49,899 nucleotides of DNA from Chryseobacterium potabilaquae (lineage in GTDB: Bacteria > Bacteroidota > Bacteroidia > Flavobacteriales > Weeksellaceae). The notes under the pieces were generated by a model. That model was not told the DNA's origin. It saw only the letters and a list, made by a program, of their open reading frames with translations, and did not search any database. The position numbers and the translations under genes were made by a program. Where the stretch lies: the NCBI RefSeq assembly GCF_902728265.1, contig NZ_CACVBR010000026.1:1-49899 (forward strand), written 5' to 3'. Positions 33,391 to 43,738 of the stretch are shown here, piece after piece (the stretch's first letter is position 1; every line of letters begins with the position of its first letter).

Positions 33391-35868
33391 ATGAATTTTA
33401 GAAAACTGAATATCGCAGTTTTGTTTTTAACAACATCAGGAACTGTAATTTACGCCCAGGAGATCAAAAAAGATTCCATCAAGAATGAGAAAAAAATTGA
33501 AGGAGTCATTATTAAAGGATCTACGAAAAAAGGAACTGAAGCAAATCTTATAAACCTGCAAAAAAAATCGGTTGAAGTTATTGAAAGAGTAGGATCCGTA
33601 CAGCTTTCTAAGCAAGGTGTAAGTGATGCTGCAACAGCCGTAACAAAAGCATCCGGGACTCAAAAACAGGAAGGGAGTGGACAAATTTTTGTGAGAGGTC
33701 TAGGAGATCGCTATAATGGAACTACTTTGAATGGTTTACCTATTCCATCTGACGATCCTGAACTGAAAAATATAAACCTGGAGATATTTAAAACTTCTAT
33801 GGTTGAATATATTTCTTTGGATAAAGTATACAACCCAAAACTTCTTGGTGATTTTGGAGGAGCCAGTATCAACATTGTTTCTAAAGAGCACTCAGGAAAG
33901 CCTTATTTTAAAATTGGCATTGGAAGTAGTATCAACATGCAAACTTATAATAAAAAAGATTTCAAACTACAAGATGGAGGCCCTGGCTTTTTTGGATTTA
34001 AAGAAGCGAGTTTTATTAAAGGAAATCCTTATCAAACATACCCTTTTACTACAAAATGGAATTTCAAAAATGCCGAAAATCCTTTTAGCTCAGATATGAA
34101 TATAGAAGGGGGGGCTACGTTCGGGAAGCTTTCAATTTTTGGATATGCAGGATTTGATAATGCGTACGAATATAGTGAAGGAAGAGAAGGCTTTTTTACG
34201 GCTAGTGAAGGAAGACCTATTAAAGATTTTGCTGTTCAACGTTACAATTATAAAACCAATACAACAGCTTTAATTAATTTAGGATATAAAATCAATAATC
34301 ATAATAAGATTAATTTTACATCTAATTATATTCACTCTTCAGATCAGACGATCAGAAAATTTAATGGATACACTTATGATGTGGATAGAAATGTTATTAT
34401 CAATAGAGGGGATAACAAGATTACCAGTACTTGGATCAATCAATTATTTGGTACTCATAAATTGGGGGAAACTTGGAATGCGGACTGGGCTTTAGGGTAT
34501 AACATGCTTAATAGCAAGAGACCGGATCGTCTTCAAAATACGATTGATGCTGAAAACTTTAATTTACTTGCAGGAAGCGCGATTAATAATCACAGATACT
34601 TTGACGAGCTTAAAGACAATACATTGCTAGGACATGCTTACCTTACCAAGAATTTTGACAAGTTCAAAGTAGTAGTAGGTTATGACGGACAATATAAAGA
34701 TCGTAAATTCGATAATACAACTATTGGAATGAATTTTAATTTCATTAATCCGGTAGATCCTGATAATATTGACGGCTTCATCAATGCCAATAACAATAGT
34801 TTATTTAGCTATCAAACATTCCAGACTGGAGACAAACTATTTATTCCTTTTTACTATACTGTGAAACAAAATATCCAGTCTGGTTTTGCTAATATTGATC
34901 TTAATCTTTCGGAAAGGTTCATCGTTCAAGTAGGCGCTCGTTTTGATTATATTGATATAAAATCTCGTTGGAAAGACCCTTTAGGTGGGGGAACTGAAGG
35001 AAAGAAAAACAAACAGTACAATAAATTTCTTCCTGCATTGAATGCCAAATATAGCATCAATGATAAACAAAATCTTAGGCTATCATTCTCAAAAACGTAT
35101 ACCTTACCACAGCCAAAAGAAATTATCCCTATCGCTTATTATGATGTAACAAGTAATGTATATGGTAATAAAAATCTTTATCCATCAGACAATTATAACC
35201 TTGATTTAAAATGGGAGTTGTTTCCAAAATCAGGTGAAATATTATCGGTTACTGCATTTGGAAAATATATTCAAAATCCAATCGCAAGAACCACCTACTC
35301 TACTTCTGCACCAAGTGACATGACGTATTTTAACTTAGCAAACTGGGGGTATATATTTGGAGCTGAGCTAGAATATAGAAAAGATTTGTACAAATGGAAT
35401 GATTCTAAAATCTACACGTTCCTTAATGCCACCTATATGCATTCTCAACAAGAATTAAAAGATGAGGCTACATTAGCAAAGGAAAACGACGGCATGGTAG
35501 CACAATTTAGTGGACAAACTAAAGACGATATACAAGGAGTTGCCGATCTTTTAGCCAATATAAATCTAGGATATAATTATAAATGGAGTACGGATAATAG
35601 TGTAGATTTTGTAGTCTCTTATTCTCATATCGGAAAAAGTCTATTCGCATTGGGTACTAACAACACAGGGAATTTTTATGACAAAGCCCGTGAAATACTT
35701 GATGCTAATGTAAATGTTACTTTAAAAAACATAAGTATTGGTATTAATGCCAAAAATTTAATCAATCCTCATTACAAAATAGAACAGATCAATCAATCGG
35801 GTACCTTTATTCATAGAGATTATACGAAAGGTCGTCAAATTGGATTCAACGTATCATATAAATTTTAA
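33391..35868 (+). CDS. TonB-dependent outer-membrane receptor
   Basis: 825 aa. A signal peptide (NIAVLFLTTSGTVIYAQ) is followed by a TonB-box-like EGVIIKGSTKKG, then the plug (about 55-180: SVEVIERVGSVQLSKQGVSD, GQIFVRGLGDRYNGTTLNGL, PKLLGDFGGASINIVSK). The barrel ends in GRQIGFNVSYKF, with a C-terminal Phe. It has no carboxypeptidase-like N-terminal domain and no SusD partner. Two surface-type lipoprotein genes follow, the first only 32 bp downstream. A two-component system is divergent, 187 bp away. Probably an energised importer with a lipoprotein partner; the ligand is unknown (phosphate-related uptake is a guess from the PhoR/PhoB-like regulators). Confidence 0.92.
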   Translation: MNFRKLNIAVLFLTTSGTVIYAQEIKKDSIKNEKKIEGVIIKGSTKKGTEANLINLQKKSVEVIERVGSVQLSKQGVSDAATAVTKASGTQKQEGSGQIFVRGLGDRYNGTTLNGLPIPSDDPELKNINLEIFKTSMVEYISLDKVYNPKLLGDFGGASINIVSKEHSGKPYFKIGIGSSINMQTYNKKDFKLQDGGPGFFGFKEASFIKGNPYQTYPFTTKWNFKNAENPFSSDMNIEGGATFGKLSIFGYAGFDNAYEYSEGREGFFTASEGRPIKDFAVQRYNYKTNTTALINLGYKINNHNKINFTSNYIHSSDQTIRKFNGYTYDVDRNVIINRGDNKITSTWINQLFGTHKLGETWNADWALGYNMLNSKRPDRLQNTIDAENFNLLAGSAINNHRYFDELKDNTLLGHAYLTKNFDKFKVVVGYDGQYKDRKFDNTTIGMNFNFINPVDPDNIDGFINANNNSLFSYQTFQTGDKLFIPFYYTVKQNIQSGFANIDLNLSERFIVQVGARFDYIDIKSRWKDPLGGGTEGKKNKQYNKFLPALNAKYSINDKQNLRLSFSKTYTLPQPKEIIPIAYYDVTSNVYGNKNLYPSDNYNLDLKWELFPKSGEILSVTAFGKYIQNPIARTTYSTSAPSDMTYFNLANWGYIFGAELEYRKDLYKWNDSKIYTFLNATYMHSQQELKDEATLAKENDGMVAQFSGQTKDDIQGVADLLANINLGYNYKWSTDNSVDFVVSYSHIGKSLFALGTNNTGNFYDKAREILDANVNVTLKNISIGINAKNLINPHYKIEQINQSGTFIHRDYTKGRQIGFNVSYKF

Positions 35869-35900
35869 AAAAATAAATAATAATAAAACCGTTATTAGTC

Positions 35901-37100
35901 ATGAAAAAAACAATTTTAAGAGCATTTCTTTGTTTTTCATTAGTCGCAGCATTCTCATCAACTGCCATTTCTTGTAGTAGTTCTGATGACACAGAAGAGA
36001 GCGTATCAACATTAGATCCAACTAATTTTCAAGGAAAAATCGCAGCTGGAACTACCCTAACTTTAGATCCAACTAAAGAATATCGTCTTACGGGAAAACT
36101 TTCCGTGGAAAATGGAGCAACCCTTGTTATTCCCGCAGGAACTAAAGTAGTAGCGAGTGAAGGTGCTATTTATTTAATTGTTGAAAGAGGGGGTAAAATT
36201 TTCATTAATGGTACAGCTACTAATCCGGTGGTATTTGAAGGTACTCAAAATAAACAAGGTCACTGGGGAGGTTTAGTTGTATTAGGTAATGCTCCATCGA
36301 ACAGAAGTGCTTCCGGAACTTCAACTTCAGAACTGGGGGAATTAATTTATGGAGGAACAAACACAGCAGATAATTCAGGTTCTATCAAATATGTTGTCAT
36401 TAAAAATAGTGGATTTAAATATAATCCTGAAAAAGAATTCAATGGATTATCCTTATTTGGAGTAGGAAGTGGTACTACAGTTTCTTATGTGTATGTAACT
36501 GATGGTGCTGATGATGGTGTAGAATGTTTCGGAGGAAATGTAAATTTAGATCACATTGTGGTAACAGGTGTTGGTGATGATTCTTTTGACTGGACAGAAG
36601 GCTATAATGGAACCGTCAACTATTTGTATGCTGCTAGAAAAAAGGAATATCAAAATGCTGCTGAACCAGGAAACAGAGGTATCGAAGCAGATACTCAAGA
36701 TTTAGAACCCAATACAACCAATGGAAACGGAGCTTCTAACCCTACAATCAATAACGCTACTTTCTTAGGAAATACTGCCGGTTCAGAATCACAAGCTTTA
36801 AAAATCAGAGCAGGTTCCCAAGGGAAATTTGATAATCTGGTTCTGGCTAATTTCTCAACTGGTTTAGATTTCGAAACAGATAGAACTTACACTTGGTTTA
36901 CGAGTGGTTCATATATCAAAAATGTAAGATTCGTAAATATTACAACTCCTTGGAAGTCTAAAGCTCCAGCTCCAGATATGTCCGGAGTATTCACCACAAA
37001 TGCTTCTGCAACAGGTGCCGGAAATGGTACAGCTTTGCCAGATTGGGCTAAAGGATGGACAGGACTTACTAGTTTTGACGTAACTAATGCCATGAACTAA
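35901..37100 (+). CDS. Beta-helix-like surface lipoprotein, partner of the TonB receptor
   Basis: 399 aa. The lipobox AISC gives a lipid anchor on Cys25, followed by a Ser/Asp linker SSSDDTEES that may act as a surface-export signal. The rest is a repetitive parallel-beta pattern typical of right-handed beta-helices: LTLDPTKEYRLTGKL, GATLVIPAGTKVVA, GGKIFINGTATNPVVFEG, then EFNGLSLFGVG, DDGVECFGGNVNLDH, WTEGYNGTVNY, GNRGIEAD. No lyase catalytic residues can be named. It shares most of these motifs with the next gene. Cotranscribed with the receptor and closed by a terminator. Confidence 0.82.
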   Translation: MKKTILRAFLCFSLVAAFSSTAISCSSSDDTEESVSTLDPTNFQGKIAAGTTLTLDPTKEYRLTGKLSVENGATLVIPAGTKVVASEGAIYLIVERGGKIFINGTATNPVVFEGTQNKQGHWGGLVVLGNAPSNRSASGTSTSELGELIYGGTNTADNSGSIKYVVIKNSGFKYNPEKEFNGLSLFGVGSGTTVSYVYVTDGADDGVECFGGNVNLDHIVVTGVGDDSFDWTEGYNGTVNYLYAARKKEYQNAAEPGNRGIEADTQDLEPNTTNGNGASNPTINNATFLGNTAGSESQALKIRAGSQGKFDNLVLANFSTGLDFETDRTYTWFTSGSYIKNVRFVNITTPWKSKAPAPDMSGVFTTNASATGAGNGTALPDWAKGWTGLTSFDVTNAMN

Positions 37101-37135
37101 TAAAAGGAATTAATTCCTAAATTTCAATCTTGAAA

Positions 37136-37168
37136 AAATGCCTTCGAAACTTCTTTTCGAGGGTGTTT
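37136..37168 (+). terminator. Terminator after the receptor/lipoprotein operon
   Basis: The stem AAAATGCCTTCGAAA / TTTCGAGGGTGTTTT contains several non-Watson-Crick pairs and is followed by a T-rich tract (GTTTTTGTTG). A perfect 14-bp palindrome AGGAATTAATTCCT (37105-37118) lies just before it. Confidence 0.65.
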
Positions 37169-37384
37169 TGTTTTTGTTGTAGACCTTATAATTAAAAAAA
37201 AATTAAATTGGATTAATCAAAAGTTTTTAATTAGTATTATGAAAATAAACATAAAAATGGTAATTTGAACCTTGAAAAATGGGTCTACATTTTAAATATT
37301 TATACATATCACCTGAGGTATTAATCACACTTCTTTATGGCATAATATTTTAATGTTGAGACTTAATAAAATGTAAATAATACT

Positions 37385-38545
37385 ATGAAAAAGAACTATG
37401 TAAAATATATAGCCATTGCTTTATCTATTGTAAGTTCCTTCAGTATTCAATCTTGTACTAAAGATGATGATTCTGTCGAAACCATAATTCCAGTAGGTAT
37501 AGCAGTTGATCCGAGTAATCTTAAAGGTAATGTAACAAATGGAGAAACAGTCACTCTAGACCCTACTAAAGTATACAATCTCACGGGCACTATTGCCATC
37601 AAAGACGGAGGCAAACTAGTTATTCCCGCAGGAACAAGAATAGTCGCTACAGGAGGAGCGTCGTCTTATATTATTGTAGAACAAGGTGGACAAATATTTG
37701 CCAACGGAACTGCAGGGTCTCCTGTATTATTTACCTCTTCTAATAGCAATTCGGGAAGCTGGGGAGGATTAATTCTTTGCGGTAAAGCACCTATTAATAC
37801 TGGAACATCTTCTACATCTTCTATTGGAAATGTTCCTTACGGAGGAACCTCTGAAACGGATAATTCGGGAGCTTTAACCTATGTAAGAATCGAGTATTCG
37901 GGAATAAATTATAATAGCAATAATAAATTTAATGGACTTTCTTTATTTGGAGTGGGAAATCAAACCAATGTATCCAATATTGCTCTAATTAATGGATCTG
38001 ATGATGGTATTGAAATCTTTGGAGGAACAGTAAATGTTTCCAATATTGTGTCAGTCGGTAACGAAAATAATGCTTTTTCATGGACGGAAGGCTGGGATGG
38101 AAGTGCAACAAATATCTATACTAAGAGAAGAACCAATGGAGCTGGAAATAGAGGCATTATAGGCAATAACAATACGAGCAATAATGATGCATCACCAAGA
38201 TCTAATCCTACCATTAAAAATGTAACTTTTATTGGTGATACTTCAGGAGACTCTGATGCTATAAAACTTCAAACAGGTACTTATGCTACCATTAGTAATA
38301 TTGTACTTTCCAACTGGACTACAGGTTTCAATATTGAAAGTGATGCTTCTGTGAGCTTTTTCAATGGAGAAGAAAAACTTCAAGATGTCATGTTTGATAC
38401 TATTACCACACAAGCTATTGCAACATCAACTTCCGGTACCAATGTTCCGATATTAAATGATACATATACGGAAAAAGTAGATGCTAAAGGAGCTGGAAAT
38501 GGGATTTTGACTCCAACATGGGCCATAGGATGGTCTGGTTTATAA
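37385..38545 (+). CDS. Second beta-helix-like lipoprotein, paralog of the preceding gene
   Basis: 386 aa with lipobox IQSC (Cys24) and linker TKDDDSVET. It is a clear paralog of the preceding lipoprotein: VTLDPTKVYNLTGTI, GGKLVIPAGTRIVAT, KFNGLSLFGVGNQT, DDGIEIFGG, WTEGWDGS, GNRGII, and GAGNG then WAIGWSGL at the end. It is separated from the first copy by a terminator and 284 bp, so it has its own promoter and might be expressed under different conditions. Presumed alternative partner of the TonB receptor; the ligand is unknown. Confidence 0.8.
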   Translation: MKKNYVKYIAIALSIVSSFSIQSCTKDDDSVETIIPVGIAVDPSNLKGNVTNGETVTLDPTKVYNLTGTIAIKDGGKLVIPAGTRIVATGGASSYIIVEQGGQIFANGTAGSPVLFTSSNSNSGSWGGLILCGKAPINTGTSSTSSIGNVPYGGTSETDNSGALTYVRIEYSGINYNSNNKFNGLSLFGVGNQTNVSNIALINGSDDGIEIFGGTVNVSNIVSVGNENNAFSWTEGWDGSATNIYTKRRTNGAGNRGIIGNNNTSNNDASPRSNPTIKNVTFIGDTSGDSDAIKLQTGTYATISNIVLSNWTTGFNIESDASVSFFNGEEKLQDVMFDTITTQAIATSTSGTNVPILNDTYTEKVDAKGAGNGILTPTWAIGWSGL

Positions 38546-38564
38546 AAATGAAGATACACTATAT

Positions 38565-38608
38565 AAAAAATATACCCTTAGAATACCATTTTCTGAGGGT
38601 ATATTTTT
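38565..38608. terminator. Bidirectional terminator between convergent genes
   Basis: A long stem AAAATATACCCTTAGAA / TTCTGAGGGTATATTTT with one G.U pair and a 6-8 nt loop, followed on both sides by A/T tracts. It separates the lipoprotein from hemL. Confidence 0.85.
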
Positions 38609-38626
38609 AGTTCTTGTTATATCTAT

Positions 38627-39910
38627 TTAAGAATATTCAAATTTTCTTACAGCTTCTAATGTCATATCAAGCTCGCTATCTTTAATTGCATCACTTACAA
38701 AATAGGTTTCATACCCACTTGGCGGGAGGTATACTCCATTTGTCAACATCTGATGGAAAAAATTATTGAACAAAGCATGATTTGCGTTTTGGGCTTCATC
38801 AAAGTTGGAAACGCTATGGATATGGAAAAAGACCGACATCATAGATCCTTTTCTATTGATTTTATGGGCAATTCCTTTTTCATTTAAAATTTTTCCTATT
38901 TCAAAATCCAATATTTCAGTTGCTTTATTGATTCTGGTATAAAAATCCGGATCATTCTTAATGATTTGGAGAGTTTTTAAACCTGCTCTCATGGCCAAAG
39001 GATTTCCACTCAATGTTCCTGCTTGATATACTCCTCCTTTAGGTGCCAGATGATCCATAATCTCATTTCTTCCTGCAAAAGCACCTACAGGAAGACCTCC
39101 TCCAATTACTTTACCATACGTAACTAAATCCGCTTTCACATTGTAAAGTTCCTGAGCACCCCCGAAAGCCAATCTAAAGCCAGTCATTACTTCATCAAAA
39201 ATCAATAAAGATCCATTTTCATCACAGATTTTTCTTAGGTTTTGTAAAAAGTCATTTTCAGGAAGAACGCACCCCATATTTCCGGCAACAGGTTCAATAA
39301 TCACCGCAGCTATTTCTCCTTGATTATGGCGGAATAGATCTTGAATCTGTTCAAAATCATTATATTTAGCCAATAAGGTATCTTTAGCAGTTCCTTGTGT
39401 TACACCTGGTGAATTTGGGTTTCCAAAAGTAGCTGCTCCACTACCCGCTTTAATTAAAAAAGAATCCGAATGGCCATGATAGCACCCTTCAAATTTGATA
39501 ATTTTATCTCTTTTTGTATACCCTCTTGCCAACCTGATAGCACTCATGCAGGCTTCCGTGCCAGAAGAAACCATTCTAATTTGTTCAATATTAGGAACGT
39601 TTTCTATAATAAACTTGGCTATTTCGGTTTCCAATTCCGTTGGAGCCCCAAAAGAAAAGCCTTTTTCTGCTTGTAATTTTAATTCTTCTAAAACTTCCGG
39701 ATGGGTATGTCCCAATATAGCCGGCCCCCAAGAATTTATATAATCTATATATGTATTATTATCTTCATCCGTGAGATAAGCCCCTTTTGCTGACTTCATA
39801 AAAATGGGAACTCCTCCTACGGATTTGAATGCACGAACCGGAGAATTCACCCCTCCCGGAATGTACTTATAAGCTTCATCAAATAAAGCTGAACTTCTTT
39901 GGTACTTCAT
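38627..39910 (-). CDS. hemL: Glutamate-1-semialdehyde 2,1-aminomutase
   Basis: 427 aa, full length. PLP lysine K267 is in [15 protein letters not shown]; Asp239 in [12 protein letters not shown] contacts the pyridine nitrogen; [16 protein letters not shown] (115-130) and [11 protein letters not shown] (142-152) are also diagnostic for GSA aminomutase rather than ordinary class-III transaminases. It makes 5-aminolevulinate in the C5 pathway of tetrapyrrole synthesis. Other hem genes are not adjacent. Confidence 0.97.
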   Translation of the reverse strand: MKYQRSSALFDEAYKYIPGGVNSPVRAFKSVGGVPIFMKSAKGAYLTDEDNNTYIDYINSWGPAILGHTHPEVLEELKLQAEKGFSFGAPTELETEIAKFIIENVPNIEQIRMVSSGTEACMSAIRLARGYTKRDKIIKFEGCYHGHSDSFLIKAGSGAATFGNPNSPGVTQGTAKDTLLAKYNDFEQIQDLFRHNQGEIAAVIIEPVAGNMGCVLPENDFLQNLRKICDENGSLLIFDEVMTGFRLAFGGAQELYNVKADLVTYGKVIGGGLPVGAFAGRNEIMDHLAPKGGVYQAGTLSGNPLAMRAGLKTLQIIKNDPDFYTRINKATEILDFEIGKILNEKGIAHKINRKGSMMSVFFHIHSVSNFDEAQNANHALFNNFFHQMLTNGVYLPPSGYETYFVSDAIKDSELDMTLEAVRKFEYS

Positions 39911-40010
39911 ATTTTTTTGTTGATAATTGACCGTTGAAATTTTCTAACTAAAACAGGCAACTTTATGAGTATTAAGCCTTAAGCTTTTAGCTAGATATTG
40001 ACAACTCAAT

Positions 40011-41066
40011 TTAGTTTCGAGGTTTTTTATCTATTAAATAAATCAACTGTCCTGTGGATGGTTTCTGTCCATCATCCATCCTATTTTTAACGTATAGTTT
40101 ATGCAATTTAATCCCAAATTTTTGTGCTATATCATGCATATTTTCACCATATTCACTTCTATAAGTTGGGGTATTTCCTGTGGAATTTTTGGATTCAAGG
40201 AAAATAATATCATTTTTTCTTAATACATCACTTTCAAGCTCATTCCATCTCATCAATCTACTTTCACTTATTTTAAATTTATTTGAAATGAACTTCAGAT
40301 TAGTATCTTCCGGAATAATGATATATTTCAAGCCTTCATTGGGATGAGTCTTAATGATAATAGAATTGAGAACTTCTGCTCTCGTTTTGATTTTTTCAAC
40401 TTTTTTTTGTTGTTGAGTATAAGAAGTTTGGTTATAAGGCACGGTAAGAGTAACCGGCTCTTTCGTTTTAGGGTATTTATCCGAATCCAGCTGCGCCATG
40501 AAAGCCCTATCATTTTTCAGATCGGGATACATTTTCAATACCGCATATAAAACTTCTTTTGAGTTTGTATTATCAAATTCATAAAGTTTATATCTTTCAA
40601 TTTTACCAATCAATATAGAAGCATATCGAGGGTTTGTTGCATAGCCGGCTTTCTTTAAACCATGGGCCCAAGCCCTATAATCTTTCATATCTAGTCTGAA
40701 AAGATTCGTATAATACTTTCGAGTAGATAAAAATATAGAATGATCTTCATATGATTGTCTTGGGTCATCATATACTCGAAAACATTCATTGGGAGCATCA
40801 TCGGTATGCCTCATCGTTTTCCCGGTCCAATCCTCTTTACATTTTATTCCAAAATGGTTTTTACCTTCCAGCGCCAGTCTACTCTGTCCTCCACCTGTTT
40901 CTAAAAGTCCTTGGGCAAGTGTAATTGATGCGGGTATTTTATACTTCTCCATTTCTTCTACCGCATATTTAGCGAATTTTTGAATGTACTGATCTTCAGT
41001 AGCCCACGTCTGAGCCGAGAATTTTGATAAAACTAAAAGGCTTACCAACAAGAAAAGTCTTTTCAT
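40011..41066 (-). CDS. Secreted glucosaminidase with LysM domains
   Basis: 351 aa from the ATG at 41066; a TTG 3 codons upstream is an unlikely start. The signal peptide is RLFLLVSLLVLSKFSAQ. The catalytic glucosaminidase (FlgJ/LYZ2-type) domain covers about 20-165: KYKIPASITLAQGLLETGGG with the probable catalytic Glu, NHFGIKC, FRVYDDPRQSYEDHSIFL, WAHGLKKAGYATNPRYA. Two LysM-like repeats follow (about 245-290 and 300-348), which bind peptidoglycan. It cleaves the cell wall, probably during growth or division. It is 19 bp downstream of the ACC-deaminase-like gene on the same strand. Confidence 0.92.
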   Translation of the reverse strand: MKRLFLLVSLLVLSKFSAQTWATEDQYIQKFAKYAVEEMEKYKIPASITLAQGLLETGGGQSRLALEGKNHFGIKCKEDWTGKTMRHTDDAPNECFRVYDDPRQSYEDHSIFLSTRKYYTNLFRLDMKDYRAWAHGLKKAGYATNPRYASILIGKIERYKLYEFDNTNSKEVLYAVLKMYPDLKNDRAFMAQLDSDKYPKTKEPVTLTVPYNQTSYTQQQKKVEKIKTRAEVLNSIIIKTHPNEGLKYIIIPEDTNLKFISNKFKISESRLMRWNELESDVLRKNDIIFLESKNSTGNTPTYRSEYGENMHDIAQKFGIKLHKLYVKNRMDDGQKPSTGQLIYLIDKKPRN

Positions 41067-41085
41067 GTTTTTCAATTTTATTTAC

Positions 41086-42024
41086 TTATATAATTAAATT
41101 TCTATTTTGTTTTTCTAAAAGCAAATTAGCTCCCTCAATTCCTTGTAATCCCCCTGTATGAAAGCATAAAATTTTACTATTCTCAGGAAAATATTTTGCA
41201 TCAATCAATTCAAAGATTTTTTGCATCATTTTGCCTGTATAAATGGGTTCTAAAGGAATTTTAAATTCTTCTTTAAAATCATTGATAAAAGCAACATTAT
41301 CATCCTTTATTTTCCCATAGCCTCCAAAGCTTGAGTCTATTAGATTAAAATTCCTTTTAGAAGTTAATTCAAGAATTTTATTTTCTAATGATGCATCGTC
41401 CACCACTTTAAACCCTATAACTTTCTGATTTCCTTCACAAAACATCGAAAGTCCAGCAATTGTACCTCCTGTTCCAACTGCAGTACAAAGATAATCAAAA
41501 TCTTTTGTTTCATGATTTAACATCATTTTTACACCTGCGACAGCTTCCTTATTCGTCCCTCCTTCCGGAATGATCAATGCATCAGGAAATTCATATTGCA
41601 AAAACTCGGTCAACTTATCCTTATAGCGGTATTCTTCACGGGTAACAAATCTTAAATTCATTCCATTTCTTCGGGAAAAAAGAAGCGTAGGGTTATCTCT
41701 CCAACTATTCTTAAGCTCTTCCCCTCTTATAATTCCTAATGTTGAAATTCCTGCTACTCTACCCACTGCAGAAACAGCAGAAATATGATTTGAAAATGCT
41801 CCGCCAAAACTAATAATGTACGGTTTTTTAGGGTTACTCTCTAAATAATCATTAATATTATAAAACAGTTTCCAATATTTATTTCCTGAAATTTGAGGGT
41901 GAACCAAGTCTTCTCTTTTCATGAAAAGTCTCACTCTCTTATGTATTACTATTTCCTGGATAGGAATATTTGTTAGGGGTTTTTCTAATAGCATTTTATC
42001 TAAATGATATTTTAACATATCCAT
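41086..42024 (-). CDS. ACC deaminase / D-cysteine desulfhydrase family PLP enzyme
   Basis: 312 aa, fold-type II PLP enzyme. PLP lysine K49 in ISGNKYWKL; the substrate loop FGGAFSNHISAVSAVGR; GTGGTIAGLSMFCEG binds the phosphate; the C-terminus carries HTGGLQGIEG. Family members break D-cysteine into pyruvate, sulfide and ammonia, or 1-aminocyclopropane-1-carboxylate into oxobutyrate and ammonia. The sequence alone does not distinguish the two. In flavobacteria D-cysteine desulfhydrase-like activity is the more likely. The start could also be the ATG two codons downstream. Confidence 0.85.
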   Translation of the reverse strand: MDMLKYHLDKMLLEKPLTNIPIQEIVIHKRVRLFMKREDLVHPQISGNKYWKLFYNINDYLESNPKKPYIISFGGAFSNHISAVSAVGRVAGISTLGIIRGEELKNSWRDNPTLLFSRRNGMNLRFVTREEYRYKDKLTEFLQYEFPDALIIPEGGTNKEAVAGVKMMLNHETKDFDYLCTAVGTGGTIAGLSMFCEGNQKVIGFKVVDDASLENKILELTSKRNFNLIDSSFGGYGKIKDDNVAFINDFKEEFKIPLEPIYTGKMMQKIFELIDAKYFPENSKILCFHTGGLQGIEGANLLLEKQNRNLII

Positions 42025-42070
42025 CTTTAAAGTCTTACTCTACAAACTTATTTATATTGATTATAAAAAG

Positions 42071-42397
42071 TTATAAATACTTACTAAAACTCCAAAATTT
42101 TCTTTTTTTAAGGTAATTTAAATCTCGTTCTTTTGCATAAGCTTCTTTTTCAAATGAGATGCCTTTATACGCTAAATATCTGTTTTTTAGTGTAAAGAGT
42201 CGATAATAATACTCCACAACATAAAAAATATAAAAAAATATAACCAACATCTCGACTTGCTGTCTTAGATGTATTTTTTCGTGATTTATAAGTACTTTAT
42301 TTTCCTTATCTTCGGGTTGTCTAATAAAAATAAAAGGAAAAAGAGCAATACCATTAATTTTCAATTTTTCTAATGGTTTTTGGCATACAATTATCAT
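42071..42397 (-). CDS. Small membrane protein with HExxH motif
   Basis: 108 aa. It contains HEKIH (His39-Glu40, His43) inside VLINHEKIHLRQQVEML, followed by one transmembrane helix (about 50-68), then LAYKGISFEKEAYAKE. This resembles the catalytic core of BlaR1/M56-type membrane metallopeptidases cut down to its minimum, and small conserved proteins of this kind occur in Bacteroidota. Whether it is an active protease is not known. It is transcribed from a -7 box 5 bp upstream of its ATG, so it is almost leaderless. Confidence 0.72.
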   Translation of the reverse strand: MIIVCQKPLEKLKINGIALFPFIFIRQPEDKENKVLINHEKIHLRQQVEMLVIFFYIFYVVEYYYRLFTLKNRYLAYKGISFEKEAYAKERDLNYLKKRKFWSFSKYL

Positions 42398-42402
42398 GAT
42401 AA

Positions 42403-42410
42403 CAAATATA
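42403..42410 (-). promoter_or_regulatory. Near-leaderless -7 box of the HExxH protein gene
   Basis: TATATTTG on the minus strand fits TAnnTTTG exactly, 5 bp from the ATG at 42397. Confidence 0.5.
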
Positions 42411-42434
42411 AAGTTTTTTGGATTAGAGATTTAA

Positions 42435-43144
<710 letters not shown>

Positions 43145-43161
43145 ATTAATCATCGTATACG

Positions 43162-43193
43162 AAGAGGCTGTCCCAAATTGGGACAGCCTCTTT
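43162..43193 (+). terminator. Strong terminator of the DUF5522-DUF4136 operon
   Basis: AAGAGGCTGTCCC / GGGACAGCCTCTT is a perfect 13-bp stem, followed by TTATTTA. Confidence 0.88.
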
Positions 43194-43713
43194 ATTTATA
43201 TCTCTATGGAAAACTTCTATCTTTTCTGATTTTTAAAATTAGTGACTATACCCTTAAAATCAATATTCACTTATATTTTCCACGTAAAGTCGTCCATTTA
43301 ATATTTCATACACAAGGAATAGATTATTTTTATCAATATAATCAAATTATTTATCTCGTAAATTTTTCTCTGAAAACCCACATCAATTAAAAAAATAAAT
43401 AAAAAAAATAATATTTCTAATCTTTCTAAATAAAAATAACCTCCATAGAAAAATACCTCTTCTTTTTAATATATTTTAAATTTTTCTTAGTATTAAAAAA
43501 ATAAAACTCCCATATATTAGAAATAATTTCAACGAAAAGAAATAGAGTATAGTAAAAAACATTTATAAAAAAGATTCATTTTGACAAAAACAAGAATAAT
43601 TATGAATCAAATACAATATCACTTTACTTAGTATTATTCATTAATTTCTAGTTAAAATACAATATCAAAATAATCCGCTATAATGCTGGAATTTTTTTAT
43701 CAATAAAATGTAG
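43194..43713. other. AT-rich gap without a gene
   Basis: 520 bp before the endonuclease gene. The only ORF of note starts inside the terminator and has no ribosome site or family pattern. I see no clear inverted or direct repeats. The length would allow a regulator site or small RNA, but nothing in the sequence shows one. Confidence 0.5.
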
Positions 43714-43721
43714 TATTCTTG
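43714..43721 (+). promoter_or_regulatory. Probable -7 box of the endonuclease gene
   Basis: TATTCTTG has one mismatch to TAnnTTTG and ends 17 bp upstream of the ATG at 43739. Confidence 0.4.
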
Positions 43722-43738
43722 CTCAATATTATGTTAAT

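Noticed and set aside
43178..43390. 70-aa open frame after the DUF4136 terminator
   Set aside because: It starts inside the terminator hairpin, and its composition is that of random AT-rich DNA.
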